DNA of 64,000 nucleotides from Serratia marcescens subsp. marcescens ATCC 13880 (GCF_017299535.1 NZ_CP071238.1:1922001-1986000); one strand, 5' to 3'; shown: positions 10,078 through 19,285, numbered from the stretch's first letter. Numbers and translations: made by a program. The notes: generated from the sequence alone by a model not told the origin.

Positions 10078-10623
10078 TCAGCGGGTGGCGAACACCACCA
10101 GCTGATAGCCTTTCTGCCCGCAATGGAAAGGCGCCAGCGCCGTCATCCCCAGCCCTTGCACGTGAGCGGCCAACGAATGCGGATTGTCGTCGTCGATAAA
10201 CAACGCGCCCAGGTCGTAATCATCGCGGGTGTGCGCTTTGACCGCGGCGTAGAGGCGCTTCAGCACGCCTTTGCCGCGCCAGGCGGCGGCGAGGCAGACG
10301 GGGCCGTAGAGAAACACCCGCTGCTCACGCAGCGGCCGTCCGGCGAAGGATTGCGTGGCGAGCGTCGCCAGCATCGCATCCACCACCGGCGGCCGCGGTT
10401 GCGCGTCGGCGGGCATCAGGCAAACAAACCCCGCCAGTTGGTTCTCCTGTTCGGCCACCCATATGCCGATGCCGCGGTTGATCGTCGCCAGCTGCACCTC
10501 ATTCATGCGTGATACGATAAATCCCTGCCGTTTTTGGCTCTCGTCGAGCGCTTCCGGCACGTTTTCCCCCTGTAGCTGCAAAATGGCGGGGTAGTCGGTA
10601 GGGCGGGCCCGGCGAATAATCAT
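10078..10623 (-). CDS. GNAT family N-acetyltransferase
   Basis: This encodes a 181-residue acetyltransferase of the GNAT fold; the substrate is unknown. Features include the N-terminal RRARPTDYPAILQLQ strand-helix, the beta-4 region WVAEQENQLAGFVCLMP, and an acetyl-CoA binding loop near residue 120 (AAWRGKGVLKRLY, matching the R/QxxGxG/A pattern). The C-terminal part resembles acetyltransferases annotated as unspecific. It lies 33 bases downstream of mysB on the same strand and has a strong AAGGAGG, so the two are probably co-transcribed. Confidence 0.85.
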   Translation of the reverse strand: MIIRRARPTDYPAILQLQGENVPEALDESQKRQGFIVSRMNEVQLATINRGIGIWVAEQENQLAGFVCLMPADAQPRPPVVDAMLATLATQSFAGRPLREQRVFLYGPVCLAAAWRGKGVLKRLYAAVKAHTRDDYDLGALFIDDDNPHSLAAHVQGLGMTALAPFHCGQKGYQLVVFATR

Positions 10624-10656
10624 GCGGCCTCCTTGGCGATGAAAGCGCGGCGCAGG

Positions 10657-11034
10657 TTAACGTTCATCCCACTCATCGGCTGCGGCCTGGCCTTCTTCGG
10701 TATCCAGCGGCGGTTCGAGCTGAAAGTCGCCTTCTTCCCATTCGTACAGGGTGTTTTCATCTATCCACTCGGCGGTAATTTCCACCTCGTCGTAGTCACC
10801 GTCGAAGATCGCCTGCGCCGCCGCACCGCTGCGCAGCGTCAGGCATTCCACCGCCTCTCCTTCTTCTTCGAAGAACTCCGCCTGCCACATCGTGTCGCCA
10901 TCCTGCATCACGTACTTTTGCAGATTGAACTGCTGGGGCACCGGCGGCTCGTCACCGCTGCCGCCTTCGGCGGTGTCGATAAACTCTTCGCGTGCGGCCT
11001 CGATGGCTTCTTCCAGGGTTGCATACAGGCTCAT
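10657..11034 (-). CDS. mysB: Acidic protein MysB
   Basis: MysB is a small, strongly acidic cytoplasmic protein found in E. coli as a multicopy suppressor of secretion defects; its direct role is unclear. The 125-residue product ends in the highly conserved QLEPPLDTEEGQAAADEWDER and contains QKYVMQDGDTMWQAEFFEEE. I placed the start at 11034 (MSLYATLEEAI), which has GGAGG seven bases upstream and matches the E. coli length of 124. An upstream in-frame ATG would add six residues without its own ribosome binding site. Confidence 0.93.
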   Translation of the reverse strand: MSLYATLEEAIEAAREEFIDTAEGGSGDEPPVPQQFNLQKYVMQDGDTMWQAEFFEEEGEAVECLTLRSGAAAQAIFDGDYDEVEITAEWIDENTLYEWEEGDFQLEPPLDTEEGQAAADEWDER

Positions 11035-11147
11035 GTTCGCCTCCGTTGACAATGAGAGTAAAGCGTCCGGCGCACTGCCGGTGCGGTGGGGGAAACGTCA
11101 AAACTAATTGTTGTCTCACTGGCGCAGGATGCAAATTTTTTTGTTGT

Positions 11148-11179
11148 CCGCTTTGCGACGATGGTTGTCCGCAAAGCGG
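11148..11179. repeat. 10-bp inverted repeat in the leuA2 leader
   Basis: CCGCTTTGCG at 11148-11157 and its exact complement CGCAAAGCGG at 11170-11179 are separated by 12 bases. A run of seven Ts (11136-11142) precedes rather than follows it, so it is not an ordinary terminator on the plus strand. The element lies 64-95 bases before the leuA2-type start codon and could be an operator or a leader hairpin. Confidence 0.7.
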
Positions 11180-11242
11180 GAGAAGAGGAGGCGATGGCGG
11201 GAAATAATGACGCATCGTTCACTCTGGCGTCAGGAGAAGCCC

Positions 11243-12931
11243 ATGTTAATCGACCCTTCAAGCAAATACCGACCGTTCCCGCCAGTGGCGTTGCCGGACC
11301 GCCAATGGCCTGCGCGTACGCTGCGGCAGGCGCCGCGCTGGTGCTCCAGCGATCTGCGCGACGGCAACCAGGCGCTGGCGGAGCCGATGGATAACGCGCG
11401 CAAGCGCGAATTCTATCAATTGTTGTTGCAGTGCGGTTTCAAGGAGATCGAGGTGGCTTTCCCTTCGGCGTCGCAAACGGATTTCGATTTTGTACGCGCG
11501 CTGATCGACGAGCGGCTGATCCCGGACGACGTCACGATCCAGGTGCTGACGCAGTCGCGCGACGATCTGATCGATCGCACCTTCGAAGCGCTGCAGGGGG
11601 CGCCGCGGGCTATCGTGCATCTGTATAACGCCACGGCGCCGATGTTTCGCGATATCGTGTTCCGCCAGGATAAGGCCGCCACCGTGGCGCTGGCGGTGAA
11701 CGGCGCGCGGCGCATCCGCCGGCAGTGCGAGGCACAGCCCGATACCGCCTGGTGCTTCGAGTATTCGCCGGAAACCTTCTGTTTTACTGAGTTAGAGTTC
11801 GCGCTGGAGATCTGCGAAGCGGTGGCGGAGGTTTGGCAGCCGGGGCCGCAGCGGCCGATGATCATCAACCTGCCGGCGACGGTGGAAGTGAGCACGCCCA
11901 ACGTGTATGCCGATCAGATCGAATGGTTTTGCCGGCACTTCAGCCGTCGCGCCGATGTGGCGATCAGCGTGCATCCGCATAACGATCGCGGCACCGGCGT
12001 GGCCTGTGCGGAGCTGGCCTTGCTGGCCGGCGCCGATCGGGTCGAAGGCTGCCTGTTCGGCAACGGAGAGCGCACCGGCAACGTCGATCTGGTCACGCTG
12101 GCGTTGAATCTCTATACCCAGGGCGTGGCGCCGGGTCTGGACTTCAGCCGCCTGAAGCAGGTGGTGGAGGTGGTGGAGCAGTGCAATCAGCTGCCGGTGC
12201 ATCCTCGCCATCCTTATGCCGGCGAGTTGGTGTTTACCGCCTTTTCCGGTTCGCATCAGGATGCGATCAAGAAAGGTTTCGCCGCGCAACGGCAGCGGCA
12301 AGATGGCCGCTGGCAGGTGCCATACCTGCCGCTCGATCCCGCCGATGTCGGTTGCAGCTATGAAGCGGTGATCCGGGTCAACAGCCAGTCCGGCAAAAGC
12401 GGCGCCGCCTGGTTGTTGGAACAGAATCATGGGTTGGCGTTGCCGCGCGGTTTGCAGATTGATTTCAGCCAAGTGGTGCAGCGCGCGACCGACGGCAGCG
12501 GCAAAGAAATGAGCGGCGCGCAGCTGTGGCGTTTATTCCGCGATACTTACGGGCTGGTGGAGCAGCCGCGTTTGCAGCTGTTAAGCTACCAAACGGAAAG
12601 CCATGGGGTAGAGGCCTACAGCTTCAACGCGCGAGTTGCCTGCGAGGGAGAGCCACTGCGCCTGCAGGGGGCCGGCAACGGTCTGCTTTCCAGCGCGGTG
12701 GATGCGCTGCGTCAGCGCTTCGGCTTGTCGCTGGCGATCGAGGATTATCACGAGCATACGTTGGGACATCAGAGCGATAGCCGAGCGGTGGCCTATATTC
12801 GCTGTACGCTGCCGCAAGGTGAGGCGACTTACGGCGTTGGCATCGACGCTGACTCCGCCAGCGCCTCGCTGCAGGCGCTGTTCAACGTCGCCGGGCGCTA
12901 TCTGGCGCCAACGTCGGCGCAGTCCGGCTGA
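11243..12931 (+). CDS. leuA: 2-isopropylmalate synthase, LeuA type 2
   Basis: This 562-residue enzyme is of the fungal/actinobacterial-like LeuA2 class, which condenses acetyl-CoA with 2-oxoisovalerate as the first step of leucine synthesis. The DRE-TIM barrel spans about 30-310. It has [10 protein letters not shown] (metal-binding Asp and catalytic Arg) and [16 protein letters not shown] with the HxH-type metal ligands, plus [12 protein letters not shown] regulatory LeuA dimer domain covers about 430-555. CAGGAG lies upstream of the ATG. There are no leuBCD genes beside it, so this is likely a second, stand-alone synthase. It converges with, and overlaps by 50 bases, an AraC-family gene. A different 2-oxoacid substrate cannot be excluded. 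Confidence 0.88.
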   Translation: MLIDPSSKYRPFPPVALPDRQWPARTLRQAPRWCSSDLRDGNQALAEPMDNARKREFYQLLLQCGFKEIEVAFPSASQTDFDFVRALIDERLIPDDVTIQVLTQSRDDLIDRTFEALQGAPRAIVHLYNATAPMFRDIVFRQDKAATVALAVNGARRIRRQCEAQPDTAWCFEYSPETFCFTELEFALEICEAVAEVWQPGPQRPMIINLPATVEVSTPNVYADQIEWFCRHFSRRADVAISVHPHNDRGTGVACAELALLAGADRVEGCLFGNGERTGNVDLVTLALNLYTQGVAPGLDFSRLKQVVEVVEQCNQLPVHPRHPYAGELVFTAFSGSHQDAIKKGFAAQRQRQDGRWQVPYLPLDPADVGCSYEAVIRVNSQSGKSGAAWLLEQNHGLALPRGLQIDFSQVVQRATDGSGKEMSGAQLWRLFRDTYGLVEQPRLQLLSYQTESHGVEAYSFNARVACEGEPLRLQGAGNGLLSSAVDALRQRFGLSLAIEDYHEHTLGHQSDSRAVAYIRCTLPQGEATYGVGIDADSASASLQALFNVAGRYLAPTSAQSG

Positions 12932-13682
12932 AATAGTCGCTGGGCGCTACTCCCAGCAGCCGGCGGAACATGGCGCTGAACGCGCTGGGGCTGTCATAGC
13001 CGAGATCCAGCGCCACTTCCAACACCGAGCGGCCGGTCGCCAGCGCGTTTAATGCCGCCAGCAAACGGGCGCGTCGCACCCAATCGCTAAAATGCAGCCC
13101 GGTTTCTCGCTGGAAGCGCCGCGACAGAGTGCGTCCGCTGACGCTGAGATGAGCGGCAGCCTGTTCCAGCGTCCAGGGTTGCGCCAGCGTGGCCTGGATA
13201 TGGCGGCACAGGGCGAGCAGCGAGGCTTCGCGAGGTTCCGGCAGGTGCAGCGGCAGAATCGGCAGCATTCGCAACTCATCCAGAATCAGTTCCATCACGC
13301 GCTCATCGCGCCCGCCGCTTGGATAGCCGGGCGCAATTTCCATCGCACAGATAATCAACTCGCGCAGCAGCGGGGAAACCTGCACTACCTGGCATTGGGC
13401 CGGCAGATCGGCGCGCGCCAACGGATCGACGAACAACGTCCTGGCCGCCACCTGGCCGGTGATACGCAGGCTGTGCACCACTTTCGCCGGCACCCAGACG
13501 CCGCGGCCGGGCGGCACCACCCAACTGCCGAGCCGGGTCGTGACCTGCACCACGCCGCTCAGGCTGTGAATCAGCTGCGCGCAGTTATGGTAGTGGTCCG
13601 GCTCGCTGTCGCCGTGGCGATAATCTCTGGCTAATGGCCGTACAGGCCGATCGGGCGGCAGAACGTCGTGAAACAACAGCAT
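12882..13682 (-). CDS. AraC family transcriptional regulator (cupin type)
   Basis: The 266-residue product has an N-terminal cupin-like effector domain (about 10-100, with [15 protein letters not shown] and [14 protein letters not shown]). The C-terminal AraC DNA-binding domain (about 160-255) contains [19 protein letters not shown] and the second helix-turn-helix in [20 protein letters not shown]. This layout is seen in NimR-type regulators that control a nearby exporter. The ATG at 13682 is chosen because the protein then begins with the usual [10 protein letters not shown]; an upstream GTG at 13742 would add 20 atypical residues. Target and ligand are unknown. Confidence 0.86.
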   Translation of the reverse strand: MLLFHDVLPPDRPVRPLARDYRHGDSEPDHYHNCAQLIHSLSGVVQVTTRLGSWVVPPGRGVWVPAKVVHSLRITGQVAARTLFVDPLARADLPAQCQVVQVSPLLRELIICAMEIAPGYPSGGRDERVMELILDELRMLPILPLHLPEPREASLLALCRHIQATLAQPWTLEQAAAHLSVSGRTLSRRFQRETGLHFSDWVRRARLLAALNALATGRSVLEVALDLGYDSPSAFSAMFRRLLGVAPSDYFSRTAPTLAPDSARRR

Positions 13683-13772
13683 CGTAAGCAGGCTCCGCGC
13701 GGCAAAAGGGGGAGGACAGCATGCCATGCGGCGCTGTTTCACACCAGTCTGTGGCGCGGCACGGCAAAATGG

Positions 13773-13803
13773 TTTATAAAATTATATTATATAATTTTAT
13801 AAA
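13773..13803. promoter_or_regulatory. Palindromic operator of the ArsR-family repressor
   Basis: Fifteen-base arms TTTATAAAATTATAT and ATATAATTTTATAAA flank a single central T, giving a perfect AT-only dyad. It ends 14 bases before the ArsR gene start, so it probably overlaps the -10 region and the transcript start. Size, composition and position fit the autorepressor operators of the BigR/YgaV group. Confidence 0.8.
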
Positions 13804-13817
13804 CTGATGGAGAGGCA

Positions 13818-14135
13818 ATGGATATTGATGCGATGCGCAAGGCGGCGGCGCAGGCCGGTGCGATGCTGCGTACCTTGGGCAACGAAGATCGGCTGCTGTT
13901 ACTGTGCAGGCTCAGTCAGGGCGAGATGGCGGTGAGCGAGCTGGCGCAGGCGCTGGATATCCGCCAGCCGACGCTGTCCCAACAGCTTGGCGTGCTGCGC
14001 GAGGAGGGGTTGGTCTCCACCCGGCGAGCCGGCAAGCAGATTTACTATGCGGTGGCCGATGCCAAAGCGCTGGCGCTGCTCACGACCCTGTATCAACTGT
14101 ATTGCCCACAGCCGGAGAACCGCGATGACCATTGA
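13818..14135 (+). CDS. ArsR family persulfide-type repressor (BigR/SqrR/YgaV-like)
   Basis: The 105-residue product is a winged-helix dimeric repressor. The helix-turn-helix is at about 36-62 (ELAQALDIRQPTLSQQLGVL) followed by the wing (STRRAGKQIYYAVAD). Two cysteines, Cys30 (LLLLC) and Cys96 (YQLYC), lie 66 residues apart, the same spacing as the two persulfide-sensing cysteines of SqrR and BigR. There is no metal-binding ELCVCDL motif. It is known in these families that persulfide or oxidant links the cysteines and releases DNA. It heads a four-gene operon and is probably autoregulated through the palindrome just upstream. Confidence 0.88.
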   Translation: MDIDAMRKAAAQAGAMLRTLGNEDRLLLLCRLSQGEMAVSELAQALDIRQPTLSQQLGVLREEGLVSTRRAGKQIYYAVADAKALALLTTLYQLYCPQPENRDDH

Positions 14136-14559
14136 CTGGCAGCACTTCACGCCGTATTCCGCGTTGGCGGGAGGGGCCATTATCGGCGGCGCGGTAGCGC
14201 TGCTGCTGCTGTTCAATGGCCGGATCGCCGGTATCAGCGGCATTACCGGCGGTTTATTGAGCGCGGGAGGCCGGGAGCGGGGCTGGCGCGCCGCATTTAT
14301 TGGCGGGTTGCTGCTCTCTCCCTGGCTGTATGCTGCCGCTGCGGCGTTGCCGCCCGGTGAGATCTCGGTTGGCAACGGCTGGCTGGCGGCCGCAGGGCTG
14401 TTGGTGGGCTTGGGCACTCGATTGGGCAGCGGTTGCACCAGCGGGCACGGCGTGTGCGGCGTCGCGCGGTTGGCGCCGCGTTCACTGGCCGCCACGGCGG
14501 TGTTTATGCTGCTGGGCTTTATGACCGTGTGGCTGATGCGCCATACGTTGGGAGGTTGA
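14125..14559 (+). CDS. YeeE/YedE half-transporter, first subunit
   Basis: The 144-residue membrane protein has about four hydrophobic helices and the family signature GLGTRLGSGCTSGHGVCG around residues 90-108, whose cysteines are conserved in the YeeE/YedE (thiosulfate or sulfur-compound import) family. It starts inside the end of the repressor gene (11-base overlap) with GGAG upstream. Together with the next gene it makes the split, two-subunit version (PmpA/PmpB-like) usually linked to BigR-type repressors. The exact sulfur substrate is inferred from the family only. Confidence 0.87.
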   Translation: MTIDWQHFTPYSALAGGAIIGGAVALLLLFNGRIAGISGITGGLLSAGGRERGWRAAFIGGLLLSPWLYAAAAALPPGEISVGNGWLAAAGLLVGLGTRLGSGCTSGHGVCGVARLAPRSLAATAVFMLLGFMTVWLMRHTLGG

Positions 14560-14561
14560 AA

Positions 14562-14990
14562 ATGCTTAAAACGCTGTTGGCGCTGCTGAGCGGCGTGATT
14601 TTCGGTCTGGGGTTAATTATCGCCGGCATGGCCAATCCGGCCAAGGTGTTGGCGTTTCTCGACGTTACCGGCATGTGGGATCCCTCGCTGGCGTTGGTGA
14701 TGGCAGGGGCGATCGCGGTGGCAGCGCCGGCCTTCCTGTGGGCGCGGCGACGCGAGCGGAGTCTGTTGGGCGAGCCGCTGCAGATCCCGGCCGCCGGGCG
14801 TGTGGATCGCCGTTTGCTGGCCGGCAGCGCGCTGTTCGGCATCGGCTGGGGCATCGCGGGCATTTGCCCCGGTCCGGCCTGGGTATTGGCCGGGGCGGAG
14901 ATACAACGGGTATGGCCGTTCCTGCTGGCGATGCTGGCGGGCATGGCGCTGTATGACGTTATCATGAGGCGGAGGCGTACATGTCGATAG
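14562..14990 (+). CDS. YeeE/YedE half-transporter, second subunit
   Basis: The 142-residue membrane protein begins with LLALLSGVIFGLGLIIAGM, a typical second-half YeeE/YedE start. It contains GIGWGIAGICPGPAWV near residues 95-112 with the conserved CPGP cysteine. About four membrane helices are visible. It follows the first subunit after two bases and overlaps the VOC gene by ten bases, indicating tight translational coupling. It probably pairs with the first subunit to form a complete channel for a sulfur compound. Confidence 0.87.
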   Translation: MLKTLLALLSGVIFGLGLIIAGMANPAKVLAFLDVTGMWDPSLALVMAGAIAVAAPAFLWARRRERSLLGEPLQIPAAGRVDRRLLAGSALFGIGWGIAGICPGPAWVLAGAEIQRVWPFLLAMLAGMALYDVIMRRRRTCR

Positions 14991-15379
14991 CCAAAGCGGT
15001 GTTGCGCATCGGGCGCCCCACCGATCGGTTGCAGGAAATTGCCGCGTTGTATTGCCGCGGGCTGGGTTTCGAAAAACTGGGCGAGTTTGTCGATCATCAG
15101 GGGTTCGACGGCATGATGATTGGGCATCCGCAGCATGCCTACCATCTGGAGTTCACGCAGCACCGCGGGGTGCGGGTCGGGCAGGCGCCGACGCAGGATC
15201 ATCTGCTGGTATTTTATCTGCCGGATGAGAACGAATGGCGGGCCGCGTGTGAGCGGATGCGGGCGGCGGGGTTCTTGGCGGTCGCCGCCTATAATCCCTA
15301 TTGGGATCGCGCGGGGCAAACCTTTGAAGATCCTGACGGCTACCGGGTGGTCTTGCAACATCAGGCCTGGCAAGCATAA
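14981..15379 (+). CDS. VOC (glyoxalase/bleomycin-resistance) family protein
   Basis: This encodes a 132-residue soluble protein of the vicinal oxygen chelate fold, with two beta-alpha-beta-beta-beta modules (about 5-60 and 70-128). Candidate metal ligands include His47/His51 (GHPQHAYHLEF) in the first module and the terminal FEDPDGYRVVLQ strand typical of the family. It overlaps the second YeeE/YedE gene and so is the last gene of the repressor operon. A VOC member in such an operon is unusual; persulfide dioxygenases are normally of the metallo-beta-lactamase type. Its reaction is unknown. Confidence 0.83.
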   Translation: MSIAKAVLRIGRPTDRLQEIAALYCRGLGFEKLGEFVDHQGFDGMMIGHPQHAYHLEFTQHRGVRVGQAPTQDHLLVFYLPDENEWRAACERMRAAGFLAVAAYNPYWDRAGQTFEDPDGYRVVLQHQAWQA

Positions 15380-15406
15380 AAAAACCGGCGCATCGAGCGC
15401 CGGTTT
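15377..15406 (-). terminator. Terminator between the VOC and POT genes
   Basis: AAACCGGCGC and GCGCCGGTTT enclose a five-base loop. The T-run is on the minus strand, 25 bases after the stop of the transporter gene, so it mainly ends that transcript; on the plus strand only three Ts follow. Confidence 0.8.
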
Positions 15407-15429
15407 GCGAGAGAAAAACGGGTTATCCG

Positions 15430-16983
15430 TCAGACGTTGGTCGCCGGTTTTTGCGCGCTCTTGGACTGGGTATTTTCCAGCATGCGGCGAATCGGCACGA
15501 TCAGCACGATAAGCACGGCGGCGCAGATCAGCAACGCGACTGAACAGCGAGCGAACAGATTCGGCAGCATATCCAGTTGGTCGGCCTTGACGTGGCCGCC
15601 GATCAGACCGGCCGCCAGGTTGCCCAGTGCACTGGCGCAGAACCACAGCCCCATCATTTGCCCGCGCATTCTCTCCGGTGCCAGCAGCGTCATGGTGGCC
15701 AGCCCGATCGGGCTCAGGCACAGCTCACCCAGCGTCAGCATCAGGATACTGCCCACCAGCCACATCGGCGATACGCCGGCGCCGCCGTTGCTCAGCACAT
15801 TCTGCGCGGCCAACATCATCAGGCCGAAACCGCCGGCGGCGCACAGGATACCGATCACGAACTTGGTGATGCTGCTCGGACGCACGTTATTGCGTGCCAG
15901 CGCAGGCCAGGCCCAGCTGAACACTGGCGCCAGCAGGATGATGAACAGGGCGTTGATAGACTGGAACCACACCGCCGGGATCTCGAAGCCGCCGATCATG
16001 CGATTGGTGTAATCGTTGGCGAACAGGTTGAACGAGGTCGGTTTCTGTTCAAACGCCGACCAGAAGAACGCAGCGGAGATCAGCAGGATGAAGCACACCA
16101 GCAGGCGTGCGCGCTCTTTGCGGCTCAGGCCGGCAAAGGCGAACAGATAGATGAAGTACAGGGTGACCGACGCGGCGATGACGTATACCAGCACGCTGGC
16201 CACCTCGACCGGATTGATGACGATGGTGCCCTGAGCGATCAGCACGATGACCGCCACCAGGATGGCCGCCAGCGCCAGCAACCAGACGCCGACGCCTTCT
16301 TTCTTCGCGACCGGGCTGTTCCAGGTGGAGTCCAGGCCCACTTCGTGGTCATAACGTTTCATCGCCGGTACGGCGAATACCCGGAAGATCACCAGCGCCA
16401 CCAGCATCCCGATACCGCCGATGCCGAAGCCCCAGTGCCAGCCGTGTGACTTGATCAACCAGCCGGAGATCAGCGGGGCAATGAACGAGCCGATGTTGAT
16501 GCCCATGTAGAACAGCGAGAAACCGCCGTCACGACGCGCATCGCCTTTTTTGTACAGCGTACCGACCATCACCGAGATACAGGTTTTGAACAGGCCGGAA
16601 CCGAGCACGATGAACATCAGGCCGATGAAGAACAGGTTGGTGCCCATCACCGCGGACAGTGCGATCGACAGGTGGCCGAGCGCGATCAGGATCGAACCGT
16701 ACCAGACGGCCTTGCGTTGGCCGAGCCAGTTGTCCGCCAGCCAGCCGCCCGGCAGCGCCGCCAGGTACATGCTGCCGGCGAAGATGCCGACGATCGCCGA
16801 CGCGTTCTCGCGCGCGAGACCCAGACCGCCATCGTACACGGTGGCGGCCATAAACAGGATCAGCAGCGGACGGATGCCGTAGAACGAGAAACGCTCCCAC
16901 ATTTCGGTGAAGAACAGAGAACCCAGCGGATAGGGATGGCCGAAGAAGGTCCGGCTTTCTGACTTATTGACAGAGGATTGCAT
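15430..16983 (-). CDS. POT family proton-dependent peptide transporter
   Basis: The 517-residue inner membrane protein belongs to the POT/PTR (di- and tripeptide:proton symporter) family. The first helix carries the family ExxERFxxYG motif (EMWERFSFYGIRPLLILFM). The PTR2 signatures GGWLADNWLGQRKAVWYGS and FSLFYMGINIGSFIAPLISG are present, with about 14 helices. It is not a close match to E. coli DtpA-D, so I give no symbol. The ATG at 16983 has GGGA upstream; the ORF could be extended further but without membrane-protein character. Substrate range is inferred from the family. Confidence 0.88.
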   Translation of the reverse strand: MQSSVNKSESRTFFGHPYPLGSLFFTEMWERFSFYGIRPLLILFMAATVYDGGLGLARENASAIVGIFAGSMYLAALPGGWLADNWLGQRKAVWYGSILIALGHLSIALSAVMGTNLFFIGLMFIVLGSGLFKTCISVMVGTLYKKGDARRDGGFSLFYMGINIGSFIAPLISGWLIKSHGWHWGFGIGGIGMLVALVIFRVFAVPAMKRYDHEVGLDSTWNSPVAKKEGVGVWLLALAAILVAVIVLIAQGTIVINPVEVASVLVYVIAASVTLYFIYLFAFAGLSRKERARLLVCFILLISAAFFWSAFEQKPTSFNLFANDYTNRMIGGFEIPAVWFQSINALFIILLAPVFSWAWPALARNNVRPSSITKFVIGILCAAGGFGLMMLAAQNVLSNGGAGVSPMWLVGSILMLTLGELCLSPIGLATMTLLAPERMRGQMMGLWFCASALGNLAAGLIGGHVKADQLDMLPNLFARCSVALLICAAVLIVLIVPIRRMLENTQSKSAQKPATNV

Positions 16984-17458
16984 AACGATTTCCCAATAAA
17001 AGGCGCTGCAAGGCTGCAGCCCGTACTGTGGTATGTATGTGTATTTAATGAAGGCGATCCGCCCAATGCGGATTACCCGACAAACACCGCGGCTGCAACG
17101 CTGATAAACCGTGGAAAGCGTGCTGACCTTTTCTTCACTTGGCCGATGTTTCACATCTGGCGTGATATTATTTAACCATTTGATAACTGGTCGTTGGTTT
17201 TGTCTAGTACCTGTATCCCATTTTTTAGACGAAAAGTCGACAAGCATCTCCTTTTCTGGTTTTTATGTTGGTTATGACAGGAATATGATTGACAGCGGGT
17301 TTTATGCGCTGAAAGTTAATTAATTGTTGATAAACAAAGCGTTGTAATAAGAATGTTCTGGGTGGGGCGAAAATACGCCAGCCCGAAGGAGGCATTATTA
17401 AAAGTGGGGGAAATGCGCCATTGATCTGGCCAACGGAGGCAACTGGCGATAAATGCAG
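16984..17458. other. Intergenic region upstream of the POT transporter
   Basis: These 475 bases are AT-rich compared with the flanking genes and hold no convincing gene. They should contain the promoter of the POT transporter and the 3' end of the mdtG transcript. I see no strong terminator for mdtG and no recognisable operator. Confidence 0.5.
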
Positions 17459-18697
17459 CTATTGCTCTTCCTGCAGCGTGTCTTCCCGCAAATAGCTCGG
17501 CCGCCGCCGCAGACACCACCAGGAATAACCCGCGTTGAACAGCACCACTAAAGCGGTGACGGCGAAGACCGCGCGAAAACCGTAACCGGCGGAGACTGCG
17601 GCGCCGAGCAGCGGACCGCTGACGTTGCCGACGTCGCGGAACGACTGGTTATAGCTGAAAATACGGCCGGCCACCTGATTGGTGCAGTTATAAATTAACA
17701 ACGTCTGTACCGCCGGCAGCAACGCGCCGTCGGCCGCCCCCAGCAGAAAACGCAGCACCCCGAGCTGCCACGGCGTTTGCACGAACGCCATCGGGATCAG
17801 CAATAGCACCGAGACGATCAGCATGAATACCAGTATGCGTTCCGGGCCGATGCGATCGCCCAGCTTGCCCAGCCGCGGGGCGCTCATCAATGCCGCGACG
17901 CCGGGCACCGAGGCGATCAGCCCGCTGATAAACGCCAGGTTATGGGTGGCGCCGGCCAAATCGCGCACATACAGCGTCAGGATCGGCGCGATCGAGCCGG
18001 TGGCGATCTGGATGATCATGGTGGTGACGAACAGGCTGAGCACCAGCTTCGGGTTTTTCAGCGAAGCGAACACCTGTTTTGCATGCAACATGTCGCGCTT
18101 TTGCACCGGGGTGAATTGTTCTTTGACATACAGCAACGTCAGCACGAAGCAGACGAACAGCACCGCGGCGGTGATGTAAAACACCGGGCGCAGGCCGTAT
18201 AAATCGGCCAGCAGCCCCCCGATCAGCGGGCCGACCAGCGCGCCGCCGACGCCGCCGGTAGACAGGGTGCCGAGCGCCCAGCCGCTGCGGTTGCGCGGCA
18301 CCTGGGTGGCGATCAGCGCGTTGGCGTTGGGAATGAAGCCGCCGAGCAGCCCCAGCACCGCACGCAGAGCGAGAAACTGCCAGACCGTTTGCGCCATGCC
18401 CATCAGCGCCATGACGATCGCCATACCGAGCGCCGAACGCAGCAGCATCAGTTTGCGGCCGCGTCGGTCGGCCAGGGCGCCCCAGAACGGCGCGGCGATA
18501 GCGGAAAACAGGAAGGTGATGCTGAACAGCAGACCGGACCACATGTTGAGCGCCTGATGGCCGGTTACGCCCAGCGTCTCTACGTACAGCGGCAGAAACG
18601 GCATCACCAGGCTGAAGGCGGCGCCGGTGAGAAAGCATCCCAGCCAGGCGACGAAAAGGTTGCGTTTCCAGTTAACGGGTTCTGCTGCCGAAGCCAT
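17459..18697 (-). CDS. mdtG: Multidrug efflux MFS transporter MdtG
   Basis: The 412-residue major facilitator protein is nearly collinear with E. coli MdtG (408). That protein confers resistance to fosfomycin and deoxycholate when overproduced. It has 12 hydrophobic helices, starts with [20 protein letters not shown], and has the MFS motif [20 protein letters not shown] after helix 2 plus [20 protein letters not shown] in helix 5. I placed the start at MASAAEP (18697); an upstream in-frame ATG adds 14 residues not found in the family. In E. coli the gene is under Mar/Sox/Rob control; no marbox was identified here. Confidence 0.93.
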   Translation of the reverse strand: MASAAEPVNWKRNLFVAWLGCFLTGAAFSLVMPFLPLYVETLGVTGHQALNMWSGLLFSITFLFSAIAAPFWGALADRRGRKLMLLRSALGMAIVMALMGMAQTVWQFLALRAVLGLLGGFIPNANALIATQVPRNRSGWALGTLSTGGVGGALVGPLIGGLLADLYGLRPVFYITAAVLFVCFVLTLLYVKEQFTPVQKRDMLHAKQVFASLKNPKLVLSLFVTTMIIQIATGSIAPILTLYVRDLAGATHNLAFISGLIASVPGVAALMSAPRLGKLGDRIGPERILVFMLIVSVLLLIPMAFVQTPWQLGVLRFLLGAADGALLPAVQTLLIYNCTNQVAGRIFSYNQSFRDVGNVSGPLLGAAVSAGYGFRAVFAVTALVVLFNAGYSWWCLRRRPSYLREDTLQEEQ

Positions 18698-18898
18698 AAA
18701 TGTCCATTGCCGAAAGGTGACGCGTTTTGCCGGTGGCAAAGATGAAGGGGCAAAACGTGAAAAGTTAGCCTGGTAAGTATGCGCCGCAAGCGCGGCGACG
18801 GCAAATGAGGGGACAAAGATTGGGCGAAAAATGAAATAAAGTTTTAAAAATAACGTTTAAACCTTATTCCGCGCTTGGCGCGCGGAATTTACAGCGTT

Positions 18899-19183
18899 TT
18901 ATAAGCCGGCCAGCGCCTCGAAACCGGCAGCGGTGGTGGTGGCGCTAAAGTCGGTGACCTCGTAGTAGGCCACGGCGTTGAACGGATCTTCGGCCAGGAT
19001 GGCGTCCAGTTGCGCACGCTCAATGCCTTTGGCCAGGATCACGCCGCCGGTGCGGGGATTCTTGCGGCCGGAAGCGACGAAGGTGCCGTCCTGAAAATAT
19101 TTCTTAAGCCAGGCGATGTGCCCGTCAAGGTGGCTGTCGACGTCGGCGATCGGGCGATGGTAGGTCAGGCTGACAATGTACAT
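18899..19183 (-). CDS. YciI-like family protein
   Basis: The 94-residue protein has the YciI/YCII dimeric ferredoxin-like fold: MYIVSLTYHRP first strand, LDGHIAWLKKYFQDGTFVASG, and the conserved AEDPFNAVAYYEVTDF with the DPF motif. A histidine-aspartate pair is conserved in the fold and some relatives have hydrolase-like or dehydrochlorinase activities, but the role of most members is unknown. The ATG at 19183 is preceded by GGAG; an upstream extension in the same frame lacks support. It stands alone between mdtG and lpxL. Confidence 0.86.
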   Translation of the reverse strand: MYIVSLTYHRPIADVDSHLDGHIAWLKKYFQDGTFVASGRKNPRTGGVILAKGIERAQLDAILAEDPFNAVAYYEVTDFSATTTAAGFEALAGL

Positions 19184-19254
19184 AGCGGCTCCAGGGGGTG
19201 GCGGCAAAGGCATTACCATCCCACCCTCGCCGGCGATTCTCAAGAGGCGCGCAA

Positions 19255-19280
19255 TAAAAAACCCGCCGGCGGCGGGTTGG
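19255..19280 (-). terminator. Intrinsic terminator of lpxL
   Basis: On the minus strand AACCCGCC and GGCGGGTT form a short stem followed by six Ts, directly after the lpxL stop codon. Confidence 0.82.
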
Positions 19281-19285
19281 TTTTA

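Noticed and set aside
11053..11242. Leucine-type leader peptide for attenuation of the leuA2-like gene
   Set aside because: No short ORF with a run of leucine codons was found and the hairpin lacks a following T-run.
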